A model generated the notes under the pieces. That model had not been told where the DNA came from, made no database searches, and saw only the letters and a list, made by a program, of their open reading frames with translations. From Bifidobacterium scaligerum (GTDB taxonomy: Bacteria; Actinomycetota; Actinomycetes; Actinomycetales; Bifidobacteriaceae): DNA of 64,000 nucleotides. Positions 16,630-25,163 of this stretch are shown here, in pieces. A program made the position numbers and the translations under genes. Position 1 is the first letter of the stretch. Each line of letters begins with the position of its first letter. The stretch is from assembly GCF_002802865.1 (NCBI RefSeq), contig NZ_PGLQ01000002.1, positions 34,110-98,109 of the forward strand, read 5' to 3'.

Positions 16630-18072
16630 TCAGTCGCAAGCGCCGACGGTGTGAACGTAGATGGAATCGGTGCGGCCCGGCTGGTGATCGCCCTGAGCGG
16701 AGCTCAGGATGACGATCTTGTCACCGTCAACAACCTTACCAGCGTCCTTGAGGATCTTGTCGGTGAAGACCATGAGATCCTTGCGGGACTTGTCGTGGTA
16801 GTCTTCCTCGGTCAGGAAGGCCTCGGTACCCCAAGACAGAGCCAGCCAGTGGAAGGTGTGCTCGTTGTTGGTGATGCCGTAGATCGGAGCGGCCGGACGC
16901 TCACGGGACACACGGTGCACGGTGGAGCCGGTCTGGGTGTAGGCAACGATGGCCTTGGCGTTGAGCTTGTCAGCCAGATCAACGGCAGCGGAGGACACAG
17001 CGCCGGTGGAGGACATGTCCAGGTTCTTGAGCTCCGGAATACGGTCGAAGCCGTGATCGGTGGCGTAGCCGGAGATGCGGGACATGGTGTCCACAGTGAC
17101 TGCCGGGTACTTGCCGACAGCGGTCTCGTTGGAGGTCATGGTGGCGTCGGCACCGTCGAGAACAGCGTTGGCGCAGTCAGAGGCCTCTGCACGGGTCGGG
17201 ACCGGGTTGTTCACCATGGAGCCGAGGACCTCGGTAGCCACGATGACCGGCTTGGCGTACTGGCGAGCCAGCTCGATGATGCGCTTGGTAGCCAGCGGAA
17301 CCTCTTCCAGCGGGCACTCGACGGCCATATCGCCACGAGCGGCCATCACACCGTCGAAGGTCTTGACAATGTCTTCGAGGTTCTCCAGAGCCTGCGGCTT
17401 CTCGATCTTGGCGACGATCGGGATACGGCGGCCTTCTTCGTCCATGATCTCGTGAGCGCGATCAATATCGGTGGCGAAACGCACGAAGGACATGGCGATG
17501 ATGTCGGCACCGGTGCGGATGGCCCAACGCAGGTCAGCCTCATCCTTCTCGGTCAGAGCAGGCAGAGAAACGGCAACGCCCGGCAGGTTGATGCCCTTGT
17601 GGGAGGACACCGGACCGGCCACGACGACCTTGGTGTGCACGTTGTTGCCCTCGACCTTGGTGACCTCAAGACGGACCTTGCCGTCGTCGATCAGAATCGG
17701 GTCGCCCGGGTGGCAATCGCCCGGCAGACCCTTGAAGGTGGTGGAGGTGATGTGCTCGTCACCCTCGATATCGTCGGTGGTGATGACGAACTCCTGGCCA
17801 AGCTGCAGCTGAACCTTGTCCTCGCCCTCGGCGTTCTTCTTGAACCAACCGCAGCGGATCTTCGGGCCCTGCAGATCGACAAGCGCGGCAACGTTGCGGC
17901 CGGTTTCCTTGCTGGCCTTGCGAACGTTGTTGTAGACGCGGAGGTGATCCTCAGGAGTGCCGTGGGAGCGGTTCAGACGAGCAACGTCCATACCGGCTTC
18001 AACGAGCTTGAGAAGGTTGTCGTATTCCTCGGTGGCGGGACCGATGGTGTCAACGATCTTGGCTTTACGCAT
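16630..18072 (-). CDS. pyk: Pyruvate kinase
   Basis: It catalyses the last ATP-forming step of glycolysis, phosphoenolpyruvate to pyruvate. The 480-aa length is normal. Motifs: MRKAKIVDTIGPATEE (N-terminus), VARLNRSHGTPEDH, IDDGKVRLEV, and the active-site signature IPIVAKIEKPQALENLEDI around residue 220, followed by MAARGDMAVECPLEEVPL and VATEVLGSMV. The second residue of the usual KIVCT motif is Asp-Thr here (VDTIGPA). Codon use is highly biased, which produces a spurious long antisense frame. Two AGCGCT-centred operators lie 65-122 bases upstream of the start. Confidence 0.97.
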   Translation of the reverse strand: MRKAKIVDTIGPATEEYDNLLKLVEAGMDVARLNRSHGTPEDHLRVYNNVRKASKETGRNVAALVDLQGPKIRCGWFKKNAEGEDKVQLQLGQEFVITTDDIEGDEHITSTTFKGLPGDCHPGDPILIDDGKVRLEVTKVEGNNVHTKVVVAGPVSSHKGINLPGVAVSLPALTEKDEADLRWAIRTGADIIAMSFVRFATDIDRAHEIMDEEGRRIPIVAKIEKPQALENLEDIVKTFDGVMAARGDMAVECPLEEVPLATKRIIELARQYAKPVIVATEVLGSMVNNPVPTRAEASDCANAVLDGADATMTSNETAVGKYPAVTVDTMSRISGYATDHGFDRIPELKNLDMSSTGAVSSAAVDLADKLNAKAIVAYTQTGSTVHRVSRERPAAPIYGITNNEHTFHWLALSWGTEAFLTEEDYHDKSRKDLMVFTDKILKDAGKVVDGDKIVILSSAQGDHQPGRTDSIYVHTVGACD

Positions 18073-18136
18073 GAATGCCTGCCTATTCTAATTGTTGAGT
18101 TCCGAGGCCGAAGGCCTCACTTGCCGAAAACCAGTT

Positions 18137-18150
18137 TACTAGCGCTCACA
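18137..18150. promoter_or_regulatory. Half-conserved LacI-type operator upstream of pyk
   Basis: TACTAGCGCTCACA keeps the AGCGCTCACA half of the perfect site found 44 bases further upstream. It lies 65-78 bases before the pyk start, so repression or bending with two sites is possible. Confidence 0.55.
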
Positions 18151-18180
18151 GCGATATGCCAAGTTTTTCTCTCGGTGTGT

Positions 18181-18194
18181 TGTGAGCGCTCACA
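18181..18194. promoter_or_regulatory. Perfect LacI-type operator upstream of pyk
   Basis: TGTGAGCGCTCACA is a perfect 14-bp palindrome with the CG centre typical of LacI-family operators. In Bifidobacterium breve the LacI-type regulators AraQ and MalR1 are reported to control central carbon genes including pyk. Assigning this site to them is inference. The same core occurs before eno and glgB here. Confidence 0.75.
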
Positions 18195-18238
18195 TTGTTG
18201 CGGATATTAGGTTTTCAGGTTCTATTTTCCTGATTATT

Positions 18239-19225
18239 TCAGGCTTTCTTACCGGATTCCAAAGTCTTCATCTTGATGACGGATGCAATTGACGCTCCAC
18301 CGATTGCTACCACAATCACCGCAAGGGACAACCACGTAGGAACCTCAGGCACCCAATGCACGCCATGGCCGCCGTTGATGAACGGCAGCGTATTGCCATG
18401 CAGCGCCTCCATGACCAGTTTGACTCCGATGAATCCGAGTACCACAGACAGTCCGGCAGGAAGGTAGACGAGCTTGTCCAGAAGCGCACCCAGCAGGAAG
18501 TAAAGCTGCTGAAGACCGAGCAGCGCAAACACGTTAGAGGTGAACACCAGGAACGGATCCTTAGTCAAGCCGAAGATCGCCGGAATGGAATCGAACGCGA
18601 ACATCACATCGGTGGTACCGATGGTCAGGAACACGATAAGCATCGGAGTCCAGTAGCGTACACCGTTTCGCGTGGTCCTCAACTTCTCACCATCGTAGTC
18701 ATCGGTGATCTTAATGACTTTACGCAATGTACGAATCAGACCGTTTTCATGATATTCCTCATCGTCATCGCCACCGATCACCAGCTTGACAGCGGTATAA
18801 ATCAGGAAAGCGCCAAAAATGAAGAACACCCACGTGAATCGGGAGATCAACGCCGCACCGATGAGAATGAAGATGCCACGGAAAATCAAGGCGATGGTGA
18901 TACCCACCGACAACACATACTTCTGCAGCTGTTTGGGCACTGCGAAATTCGACATGATGATGACGAATACGAACAGATTGTCAATGGACAATGAATATTC
19001 GGTCAGCCAGCCGGAGTAGAACTCTATGGCCGGCTTCGATCCGGCGAAGAACCAGATGCATCCACCGAAGATCAGCGCCATGACCACAAAGAAAGCGATA
19101 TGCTGCACGCATTCCTTGGTGGACGGCACATGCGGACGTCGGCCGATGACGAATAGGTCGACGATGAAGAACAACGCAAGCACCACAAAGGTGATGATTT
19201 CAAATGCAAGAGGGGTTTCTGCCAT
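18239..19225 (-). CDS. TerC-family integral membrane protein
   Basis: The 328-aa protein has about eight to nine transmembrane segments and the two acidic membrane motifs of TerC proteins: EYSLSIDNLFVFVII (about residues 75-90) and DVMFAFDSIPAIFGLTKDPF (about 205-225). A cytoplasmic loop with GGDDDEEYHENG separates the halves. TerC proteins have been linked to tellurite resistance and, in several bacteria, to metalation of exported manganese enzymes; the role here is not proven. I looked for a yybP-ykoY manganese riboswitch upstream and saw none. Confidence 0.9.
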   Translation of the reverse strand: MAETPLAFEIITFVVLALFFIVDLFVIGRRPHVPSTKECVQHIAFFVVMALIFGGCIWFFAGSKPAIEFYSGWLTEYSLSIDNLFVFVIIMSNFAVPKQLQKYVLSVGITIALIFRGIFILIGAALISRFTWVFFIFGAFLIYTAVKLVIGGDDDEEYHENGLIRTLRKVIKITDDYDGEKLRTTRNGVRYWTPMLIVFLTIGTTDVMFAFDSIPAIFGLTKDPFLVFTSNVFALLGLQQLYFLLGALLDKLVYLPAGLSVVLGFIGVKLVMEALHGNTLPFINGGHGVHWVPEVPTWLSLAVIVVAIGGASIASVIKMKTLESGKKA

Positions 19226-19345
19226 GATTCACTACCCTAATTTATGGAGTTGACGGGCGGGCCGTTCCGTTACCGTTGATTGGTGGAGGGCCGGGGTATG
19301 TGCACCTCCACCTCCGCATCGCAGCGTATTCAACCGCAATCACGA

Positions 19346-19434
19346 TGCGGATGGTTATGGGATGTGCTGTAAGACCGTAGGCTTGGCCGAACGGCCTTGA
19401 ATGTGTCGCACGGCACATCCCATAACCATCCGCA
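19346..19434. repeat. Intergenic inverted-repeat element, copy B
   Basis: Arms 19346-19369 and 19411-19434 pair in 23 of 24 positions plus one T-G wobble. The 41-nt core (19370-19410) holds GGCCGAACGGCCTTGA and ATGTGTC. The arm sequence differs from copy A while staying self-complementary. It is 26 bases past the uvrB stop, with the core reading on the + strand, opposite to uvrB. Confidence 0.85.
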
Positions 19435-19459
19435 GGTCAATCTTCACGGAACCTAGAAC

Positions 19460-21571
19460 CTACTTGTTTGCCTCGGTCATTTGGCGGAGCTCCTTTTTGA
19501 GGTCGCGGATTTCGTCGCGCAGACGGGCTGCAAGCTCGAACTGGAGCTGTTCGGCGGCAGTGTGCATCTGTTCAGAGAGCTGACGGATGAGATCCGCCAA
19601 ATCCTGAGCCGGCAATCCAGCCTTGAGGATTTCCTCATGACGCTTGTCGGCTTCTTCGGCGTTCATGGTGGGGACACCCAGATGCGTGTTGCCGGCTTTG
19701 CCCGCATTGCGATAGCCACCCTCAAGCAGGGTCTGCGTGTCCACATCCTCCTTGGCGAGCATATCGTTGACATCACTGATCTTCTTGATCAATGGCTTGG
19801 GATCGATATGATGCTCCTGATTGTATGCCATCTGCTTGGCACGACGGCGATCGGTTTCGTCGATGGCCTTGCGCATGGCATCCGTAGTCTCATCGGCGTA
19901 CATGATCACCGTGCCGGAAACGTTTCGCGCAGCGCGGCCGATGGTCTGAATCAACGAACGATAAGAGCGCAGGAAGCCTTCCTTGTCAGCATCCAGAATG
20001 GCGACCAGCGAGACCTCCGGCAAATCCAATCCCTCACGCAACAGGTTGATACCGACGATCACATCGATCTTGCCTTCGCGCAGCATACGCAACAGTTCCA
20101 CACGACGCAATGTATCCACATCGGAATGCAGATACTCGACTTTGATACCACGTTCCAGCAGATAATCAGTCAGGTCCTCGGCCATCTTCTTAGTCAGCGT
20201 GGTGACCAGCGCACGTTCGTTCTTTGCCACACGATCTTTGATCTCAGCCAACAAATCATCAATCTGGCCTTCGACCGGACGCACGTCGATTTTCGGATCC
20301 AGCAGACCGGTCGGTCGGATGATCTGTTCCACTACCCCATCCGACAGACCCAGTTCATAATCGCCTGGAGTGGCGGAAAGATATACCGTCTGCCCTACTC
20401 GCTGCAGGAATTCCGGCCACTTGAGCGGCCGGTTGTCCATGGCCGAGGGCAAACGGAACCCATGCTCCACCAATGTGCGTTTACGGGAGGCATCGCCTTC
20501 ATACATAGCACCGATCTGAGGAACCGTGACATGGGATTCGTCGATGACCAACAGGAAATCATCCGGGAAGAAATCAAGTAGCGTGTGCGGCGGAGTGCCT
20601 GGTGCGCGACCGTCGAAATGCCTTGAATAGTTTTCAACGCCGGAGCATACGCCCACTTGGGTAAGCATCTCCAAATCATACGTGGTGCGCATGTTGAGAC
20701 GCTGCGCCTCAAGCTCCTTGCCTTGCTTATGCAATTCGGCAAGACGATCATCCAACTCCTCACGAATGGTTTTGAGCGCACGTTCCATACGTGCCGGTCC
20801 GGCTACGTAATGGGAGGCCGGGAAAATATGGACTTCGTTTTCCTCCGCGATCTCGTCGCCGGTCAATGGGTGCAAAGTGGAGATGCGATCGATCTCATCG
20901 CCGAAGAATTCAATGCGTACCGCCAGCTCCTCATAGACTGGGATGATTTCCACGGTATCGCCGCGCACACGGAATGTTCCGCGAGTGAAGGCGATATCGT
21001 TCCGTTTGTATTGCATGGCGACGAACTGGCGCAATAGGTCGTCCCGGTTGATCTCCTGCCCCACCTTGAGCAGCAGCATTCGACCGGCGTACTCTTCCGG
21101 AGTACCCAAACCATAGATGCAGGAAACCGTAGCGACGACCACGCAGTCTCGGCGGGTCAACAGGTTCGCCGTGGCTTGGTGGCGCAAACGCTCCACGTCG
21201 TCGTTGATGTTGGAGTCCTTCTCGATATAGGTATCGGTCTGCGGAATATAGGCTTCCGGCTGGTAGTAGTCGTAGTAGGAGACGAAATAGCTGACGGCGT
21301 TATCCGGCATCAGTTCGCGGAACTCTGCGCACAGCTGTGCAGCAAGTGTCTTATTGGGTTCGATAATCAGCGTCGGCCTCTGCAAACGCTCGATAAGCCA
21401 AGCGGTGGTGGCGGTTTTGCCGGTACCGGTGGCACCCATCAACACCACATCGTTTTCACCATTCTCGATGCGTTCGGCCAGTTCCTCGATGGCCTGAGGC
21501 TGGTCACCAGACGGCTGGTACGGCGATTTGACGACAAAAGGTTTATCCGCACGCTCAATGTTGAATCCCAT
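19460..21571 (-). CDS. uvrB: Excinuclease ABC subunit B
   Basis: UvrB is the damage-verifying helicase-like subunit of nucleotide excision repair. The 703-aa protein shows Walker [19 protein letters not shown] (about 45-60), the beta-hairpin region [24 protein letters not shown], and helicase motifs [12 protein letters not shown] and [14 protein letters not shown]-terminal UVR motif ([20 protein letters not shown]) binds UvrC. It lies 29 bases downstream of coaE on the same strand, so coaE-uvrB may be an operon. Confidence 0.97.
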   Translation of the reverse strand: MGFNIERADKPFVVKSPYQPSGDQPQAIEELAERIENGENDVVLMGATGTGKTATTAWLIERLQRPTLIIEPNKTLAAQLCAEFRELMPDNAVSYFVSYYDYYQPEAYIPQTDTYIEKDSNINDDVERLRHQATANLLTRRDCVVVATVSCIYGLGTPEEYAGRMLLLKVGQEINRDDLLRQFVAMQYKRNDIAFTRGTFRVRGDTVEIIPVYEELAVRIEFFGDEIDRISTLHPLTGDEIAEENEVHIFPASHYVAGPARMERALKTIREELDDRLAELHKQGKELEAQRLNMRTTYDLEMLTQVGVCSGVENYSRHFDGRAPGTPPHTLLDFFPDDFLLVIDESHVTVPQIGAMYEGDASRKRTLVEHGFRLPSAMDNRPLKWPEFLQRVGQTVYLSATPGDYELGLSDGVVEQIIRPTGLLDPKIDVRPVEGQIDDLLAEIKDRVAKNERALVTTLTKKMAEDLTDYLLERGIKVEYLHSDVDTLRRVELLRMLREGKIDVIVGINLLREGLDLPEVSLVAILDADKEGFLRSYRSLIQTIGRAARNVSGTVIMYADETTDAMRKAIDETDRRRAKQMAYNQEHHIDPKPLIKKISDVNDMLAKEDVDTQTLLEGGYRNAGKAGNTHLGVPTMNAEEADKRHEEILKAGLPAQDLADLIRQLSEQMHTAAEQLQFELAARLRDEIRDLKKELRQMTEANK

Positions 21572-21600
21572 GGGATCAATCTTAAGGCCATCCCCGAAGA

Positions 21601-22215
21601 CTATGATGCATGAACCTGCGAGCGAAAACCTCGGTAGATATCATCCACTTGGGCCATCATGCGCTCCATAGGCTGAGCTGAATCGATAATGATGTCCGCA
21701 ATCGCCCGGCGTTCGGATTCGCTGGATTGGTGTCGGATACGGCCCTCGGCCTGTTCAGGACTCATGCCGCGTTCTTCAATCATACGTTCAAGACGCATGC
21801 ATACCGGCGCCTCCACCGTAATAATGTGGTCGAAATTAAAGGGAATGCTGTCGATGACTTCGGCGAGTAACGGCACATCATGAATGATGATGTCTGACGG
21901 GCTGCATGACCGTTCTTGTTGGGCGGCAAGTTGATAGATGAGTGGATGCTCGATGGCATCCAGCCGCTCCCGCGCCCCCGGCTTGGCATGAGCGCCGAAA
22001 ACATGGTCGGCCATCCAGGAACGATTCAGGCTACCATCCGACAGCAACGCATCCGGTCCAAAGGCCTCGGCGATTTGTGCAATGGCCTCTCCCCCGGGCT
22101 CAACAATCCGATGCGCCAGTGCATCATAGTCGATAATCACCGCTCCCAACTTCGCAAAACGCGATGAAACCGTGCTTTTGCCCGCTGCGATCCCGCCTGT
22201 CAGTCCAATTCTCAT
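21601..22215 (-). CDS. coaE: Dephospho-CoA kinase
   Basis: It phosphorylates the ribose 3'-OH of dephospho-CoA in the last step of CoA synthesis. The 204-aa protein has the P-loop [17 protein letters not shown] at the N-terminus, [16 protein letters not shown] for dephospho-CoA binding, DVPLLAE in place of the common VPLLFE, and [17 protein letters not shown], the lid region. Length is typical for the family. It lies immediately downstream of rpsA and its terminator. Confidence 0.94.
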   Translation of the reverse strand: MRIGLTGGIAAGKSTVSSRFAKLGAVIIDYDALAHRIVEPGGEAIAQIAEAFGPDALLSDGSLNRSWMADHVFGAHAKPGARERLDAIEHPLIYQLAAQQERSCSPSDIIIHDVPLLAEVIDSIPFNFDHIITVEAPVCMRLERMIEERGMSPEQAEGRIRHQSSESERRAIADIIIDSAQPMERMMAQVDDIYRGFRSQVHAS

Positions 22216-22231
22216 ATGGACATGCTAATAC

Positions 22232-22259
22232 GAAAAACCCGGCCCATAAGGACCGGGTT
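22232..22259 (-). terminator. Terminator of rpsA
   Basis: On the minus strand AACCCGG pairs with CCGGGTT around TCCTTATGGG, and the stem runs directly into TTTTTCG. It sits 30 bases after the rpsA stop. Confidence 0.88.
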
Positions 22260-22288
22260 CTCATTACGCACTAAGCGTCAGCAACAGC

Positions 22289-23764
22289 TCACTTGCCGAG
22301 CAGCTGGTCGCGCAGAGCGGCGAGCTGATCGGAATCGGCGAGAGTGCCGGTAGCCGGAGCAGCGGAAGAGTAGTTGGAGGTCTCCTCGACCGGCTTCTCT
22401 TCCTTCGGGCCCTGACCGTCGGCGGCAGCAGACTCGGCTGCGTTCGCCAGTTCCTTGGCCACGAACTCCTTGTGCTCCTCCCACAGCTCGTGAGCGGCAG
22501 CATACTGAGCTTCCCACTCCTCGCGCTGCTTCTCGAAGCCAGCGATCCACTCGTTGGTGTTCGGGTCGAAGCCTTCGGGGTACTTGTAGTTGCCCTGCTC
22601 GTCATACTCGGCCGGCATGCCGTAGATAGCCGGATCGAAGTCCTCGGAAGCCGGATCAACGGAATCGTTGGCCTGCTTGAGGGACAGGGAGATGCGGCGA
22701 CGATCGAGATCGACGTCGATCACCTTGACGAACACAGTCTCGCCCGGCTTGACCACGGTCTCCGGGTTCTCGACGTGACGGTTGGCGAGCTCGGAGATGT
22801 GCACCAGGCCCTCGATGCCGTCCTCGACGGAGATAAAGACACCGAACTGGACGATCTTGGTGACCTTGCCCTTGACAATCTGGCCAGGAACGTGGGTGCG
22901 AGCGAAGCGCTGCCACGGATCTTCCTGGGTGGCCTTGAGGGACAGGGAGATGCGCTCACGATCGAGATCGACGTCGAGCACCTCAACGGTGACCTTATCG
23001 CCGACCTTGACGACCTCGGACGGGTGATCGATGTGCTTCCAAGACAGCTCGGAAACGTGAATCAGGCCGTCAACGCCGCCCAGATCGACGAAAGCGCCGA
23101 AGTTGACGATGGAGGACACGACGCCCTCACGGATCTGGCCCTTCTTGAGCTGGGACAGGAAGGTCTCGCGAACCTCAGACTGGGTCTCCTCCAGGTACTG
23201 GCGACGGGACAGGACCACATTGTTGCGGTTCTTGTCGAGCTCAAGGATCTTAGCCTTGATCTTCTGACCGATGTACGGGGACAGGTCACGCACACGACGC
23301 ATCTCAACGAGAGAAGCAGGCAGGAAACCACGCAGACCGATGTCGACGATGAGGCCGCCCTTGACGGCTTCAATGACGGTGCCCTCAACGACGCCGTCGG
23401 CTTCCTTGATCTTCTCAATGTCGCCCCAGGCGCGCTCGTACTGAGCACGCTTCTTGGACAGGATCAGACGGCCTTCCTTGTCTTCCTTGGTGACGACAAG
23501 AGCCTCGATGGTGTCGCCGACTTCGACGACCTCGTCCGGATCGACGTCCTTCTTGATGGAAAGCTCACGGGAGGGGATGACACCCTCGGTCTTGTAGCCG
23601 ATATCCAGGAGAACTTCGTCGCGATCAATCTTGACGACGGTACCCTCAACCAGATCACCATCATCGAAATTCTTGATGGTGGAATCGACTGCCTTGATGA
23701 AGTCCTCTTCGGTGCCAATGTCGTTGATGGCAACCTTGGCGACTTCAGTGTTGTTCTCTGCCAT
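22289..23764 (-). CDS. rpsA: 30S ribosomal protein S1
   Basis: S1 helps mRNA binding on the small ribosomal subunit. The 491-aa protein carries four S1 RNA-binding repeats: GDLVEGTVVKIDRDEVLLDIG (about 40), ADGVVEGTVIEAVKGGLIVDI (about 125), GQIREGVVSSIVNFGAFVDLG (about 215) and GQIVKGKVTKIVQFGVFISVE (about 300). This is the shorter actinobacterial form rather than the six-repeat enteric form. The tail is acidic and Ala-rich. The start MAENNTEV at 23764 is preferred over an in-frame ATG at 23785 that adds seven unrelated residues. The strong codon bias generates a spurious 438-codon antisense frame. Confidence 0.96.
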   Translation of the reverse strand: MAENNTEVAKVAINDIGTEEDFIKAVDSTIKNFDDGDLVEGTVVKIDRDEVLLDIGYKTEGVIPSRELSIKKDVDPDEVVEVGDTIEALVVTKEDKEGRLILSKKRAQYERAWGDIEKIKEADGVVEGTVIEAVKGGLIVDIGLRGFLPASLVEMRRVRDLSPYIGQKIKAKILELDKNRNNVVLSRRQYLEETQSEVRETFLSQLKKGQIREGVVSSIVNFGAFVDLGGVDGLIHVSELSWKHIDHPSEVVKVGDKVTVEVLDVDLDRERISLSLKATQEDPWQRFARTHVPGQIVKGKVTKIVQFGVFISVEDGIEGLVHISELANRHVENPETVVKPGETVFVKVIDVDLDRRRISLSLKQANDSVDPASEDFDPAIYGMPAEYDEQGNYKYPEGFDPNTNEWIAGFEKQREEWEAQYAAAHELWEEHKEFVAKELANAAESAAADGQGPKEEKPVEETSNYSSAAPATGTLADSDQLAALRDQLLGK

Positions 23765-23932
23765 GTAAATACTATGGTTTCTCAATAGATGGATGGATAA
23801 TTACTCGATATTCAATTATGCTTGCATGCCCTTTGAGACATACAAGCATTCAGAATACAGAGAGCTATAGCCAAGAAACCATTGCAATACAAAGGCGTGT
23901 CGCGCATTCTCTTTTTGCACGTGGCCACCGGC

Positions 23933-24050
23933 GGGCGAGGATGTGCATGCCTCGACACACTCAAGGCCGTTTGGCCTCGCTCCGGTGCGTGCTCGCAGAG
24001 CTTAGCACACACCTGCGCTGCTCACAGTCGAGGCATGCACATCCTCGCCC
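23933..24050. repeat. Intergenic inverted-repeat element, copy D (long-loop variant, reversed)
   Basis: A perfect 24-bp stem (23933-23956 with 24027-24050) encloses a 70-nt interior. The core GGCCAAACGGCCTTGA plus GTGTGTC reads on the minus strand. It is followed, in + coordinates, by about 46 extra bases absent from the other copies, which include the alternating GTGCGTGCTCGCAGAGC and AGCACACACCTGCGC. ACCGGC flanks the element on both sides (23927-23932 and 24051-24056), like a short target duplication. Confidence 0.8.
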
Positions 24051-24085
24051 ACCGGCTTCGCGCTATACATTACGCAAGTCGGAGG

Positions 24086-24170
24086 TGTCTGGTCATGGTA
24101 TGCGTTGCGGGGCCGCAGGCTTGGCCGAACGGTCTTGAGCGTGTCGAGCAACACATACCATGACCAGACA
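24086..24170. repeat. Intergenic inverted-repeat element, copy C
   Basis: Arms 24086-24108 and 24148-24170 pair in 22 of 23 positions; the mismatch is a G-T wobble if read on the minus strand. The 39-nt core (24109-24147) reads GGCCGAACGGTCTTGA then GCGTGTC on the + strand. It ends 9 bases from the folD stop and lies only 35 bases from copy D, in opposite orientation. Together C and D fill most of the 415-base gap between rpsA and folD. Confidence 0.85.
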
Positions 24171-24179
24171 GCAGTCAAC

Positions 24180-25055
24180 TCACAGGGAGCGTTCGGCCAT
24201 TTCCACTACGTTAGCCAGCAGCATGGCGCGAGTCATCGGGCCTACGCCACCGGGGTTCGGCGTGTAGGCAGAGGCCTTGTCATAGCAGGCCTTGTCCACG
24301 TCGCCCTTGATACGATAACGTCCGGCTTCCTCGTCGAAGACGCGGCTGACGCCGACATCGACCAGCACCGCGCCCTCCTTGATTTTATCTGGGGTCACGA
24401 AGCCAGCCGAGCCCATGGCGGCCACGATCACATCCGCGCGACGCATATGATCCGCTACGTCCTTGGTACCTGTGTGACACAAAGTCACCGTGGCGTTCAC
24501 AGCATTGCGAGTCAGCATCAGGCCGATGGTACGGCCAATGGTAATGCCGCGACCCAGTACACATACTTCTTTGCCGTTGAGGTCGATATCGTAGGCTTCA
24601 AGAAGCTCGATAACACCGCGCGGCGTACACGGCAACGGCGTGGTGATATCGCCGCGCACATGAAGCACCAGCTCACCAAGATTGTATGGATGCATGCCAT
24701 CGGCGTCCTTGGCAGGATCGATGAGATCAATGATGGCGTTCTGATCAATGCCTTTGGGCAACGGCAACTGCACGATGAAGCCGTTGCAAGCCGGATCCTC
24801 ATTGAGTTCACGCACCGCGGCGGCGATGTCATCAAAAGAGGCATCAGCCGGCAGGTCCTTGCGGACGGAATTGATGCCGATTTCCGCACAATCCGCATGT
24901 TTTCCGGCTACATACTTGACCGAACCTGGATCCTCACCCACCAACAGCGTCCCCAGCCCCGGCGTCACGCCCTGCTCCTTCAACCGGTTCACACGCTCGG
25001 CTAAATCGGCTTTAATCGCCGCAGCCACCTGCTTTCCGTCAATTCTCGTAGCCAT
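24180..25055 (-). CDS. folD: Methylenetetrahydrofolate dehydrogenase / cyclohydrolase
   Basis: The bifunctional enzyme interconverts methylene-, methenyl- and formyl-tetrahydrofolate. The 291-aa protein has [17 protein letters not shown] with the catalytic Lys (about residue 52), [22 protein letters not shown], and the nucleotide site [16 protein letters not shown] (about 165), then [13 protein letters not shown] near the end. GGRG-type variation in the cofactor loop (GRGITIGRT rather than GRSxxVGRP) is unusual but conservative. AAAGGGGAG precedes the ATG. The promoter region is shared divergently with the metal transporter. Confidence 0.95.
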   Translation of the reverse strand: MATRIDGKQVAAAIKADLAERVNRLKEQGVTPGLGTLLVGEDPGSVKYVAGKHADCAEIGINSVRKDLPADASFDDIAAAVRELNEDPACNGFIVQLPLPKGIDQNAIIDLIDPAKDADGMHPYNLGELVLHVRGDITTPLPCTPRGVIELLEAYDIDLNGKEVCVLGRGITIGRTIGLMLTRNAVNATVTLCHTGTKDVADHMRRADVIVAAMGSAGFVTPDKIKEGAVLVDVGVSRVFDEEAGRYRIKGDVDKACYDKASAYTPNPGGVGPMTRAMLLANVVEMAERSL

Positions 25056-25093
25056 AGCTCCCCTTTCGCTTCTTCGTTGCGGTGATTATTCGA

Positions 25094-25110
25094 AACGATA
25101 GGCTATCGTT
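25094..25110. promoter_or_regulatory. Candidate metal-regulator palindrome before the ABC importer
   Basis: AACGATAG-G-CTATCGTT is a perfect 8+8 palindrome with one central base. Its TAGGCTA core resembles the centre of DtxR/IdeR-family boxes. It lies 54 bases before the lipoprotein start and 39 bases before the folD start. The regulator is inferred only from site shape and the neighbouring metal-uptake genes. Confidence 0.55.
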
Positions 25111-25163
25111 AGAACAAATCACATGCGTTCATTCGTCCATAGCTGAGGCAAAGAAGGCGTTCC

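Noticed and set aside
16573..18210. 545-codon open frame antisense to pyk
   Set aside because: A shadow of a highly expressed gene with biased third positions. It would read through the bidirectional terminator at 16546-16589 and the pyk operator region.
19226..19345. Possible manganese (yybP-ykoY) riboswitch upstream of the TerC gene
   Set aside because: TerC genes often have one, but I could not find the conserved GGGGAGUA-type core or paired stems in this stretch.
22472..23788. 438-codon open frame antisense to rpsA
   Set aside because: Same codon-bias artefact; the S1 repeats on the other strand are unmistakable.
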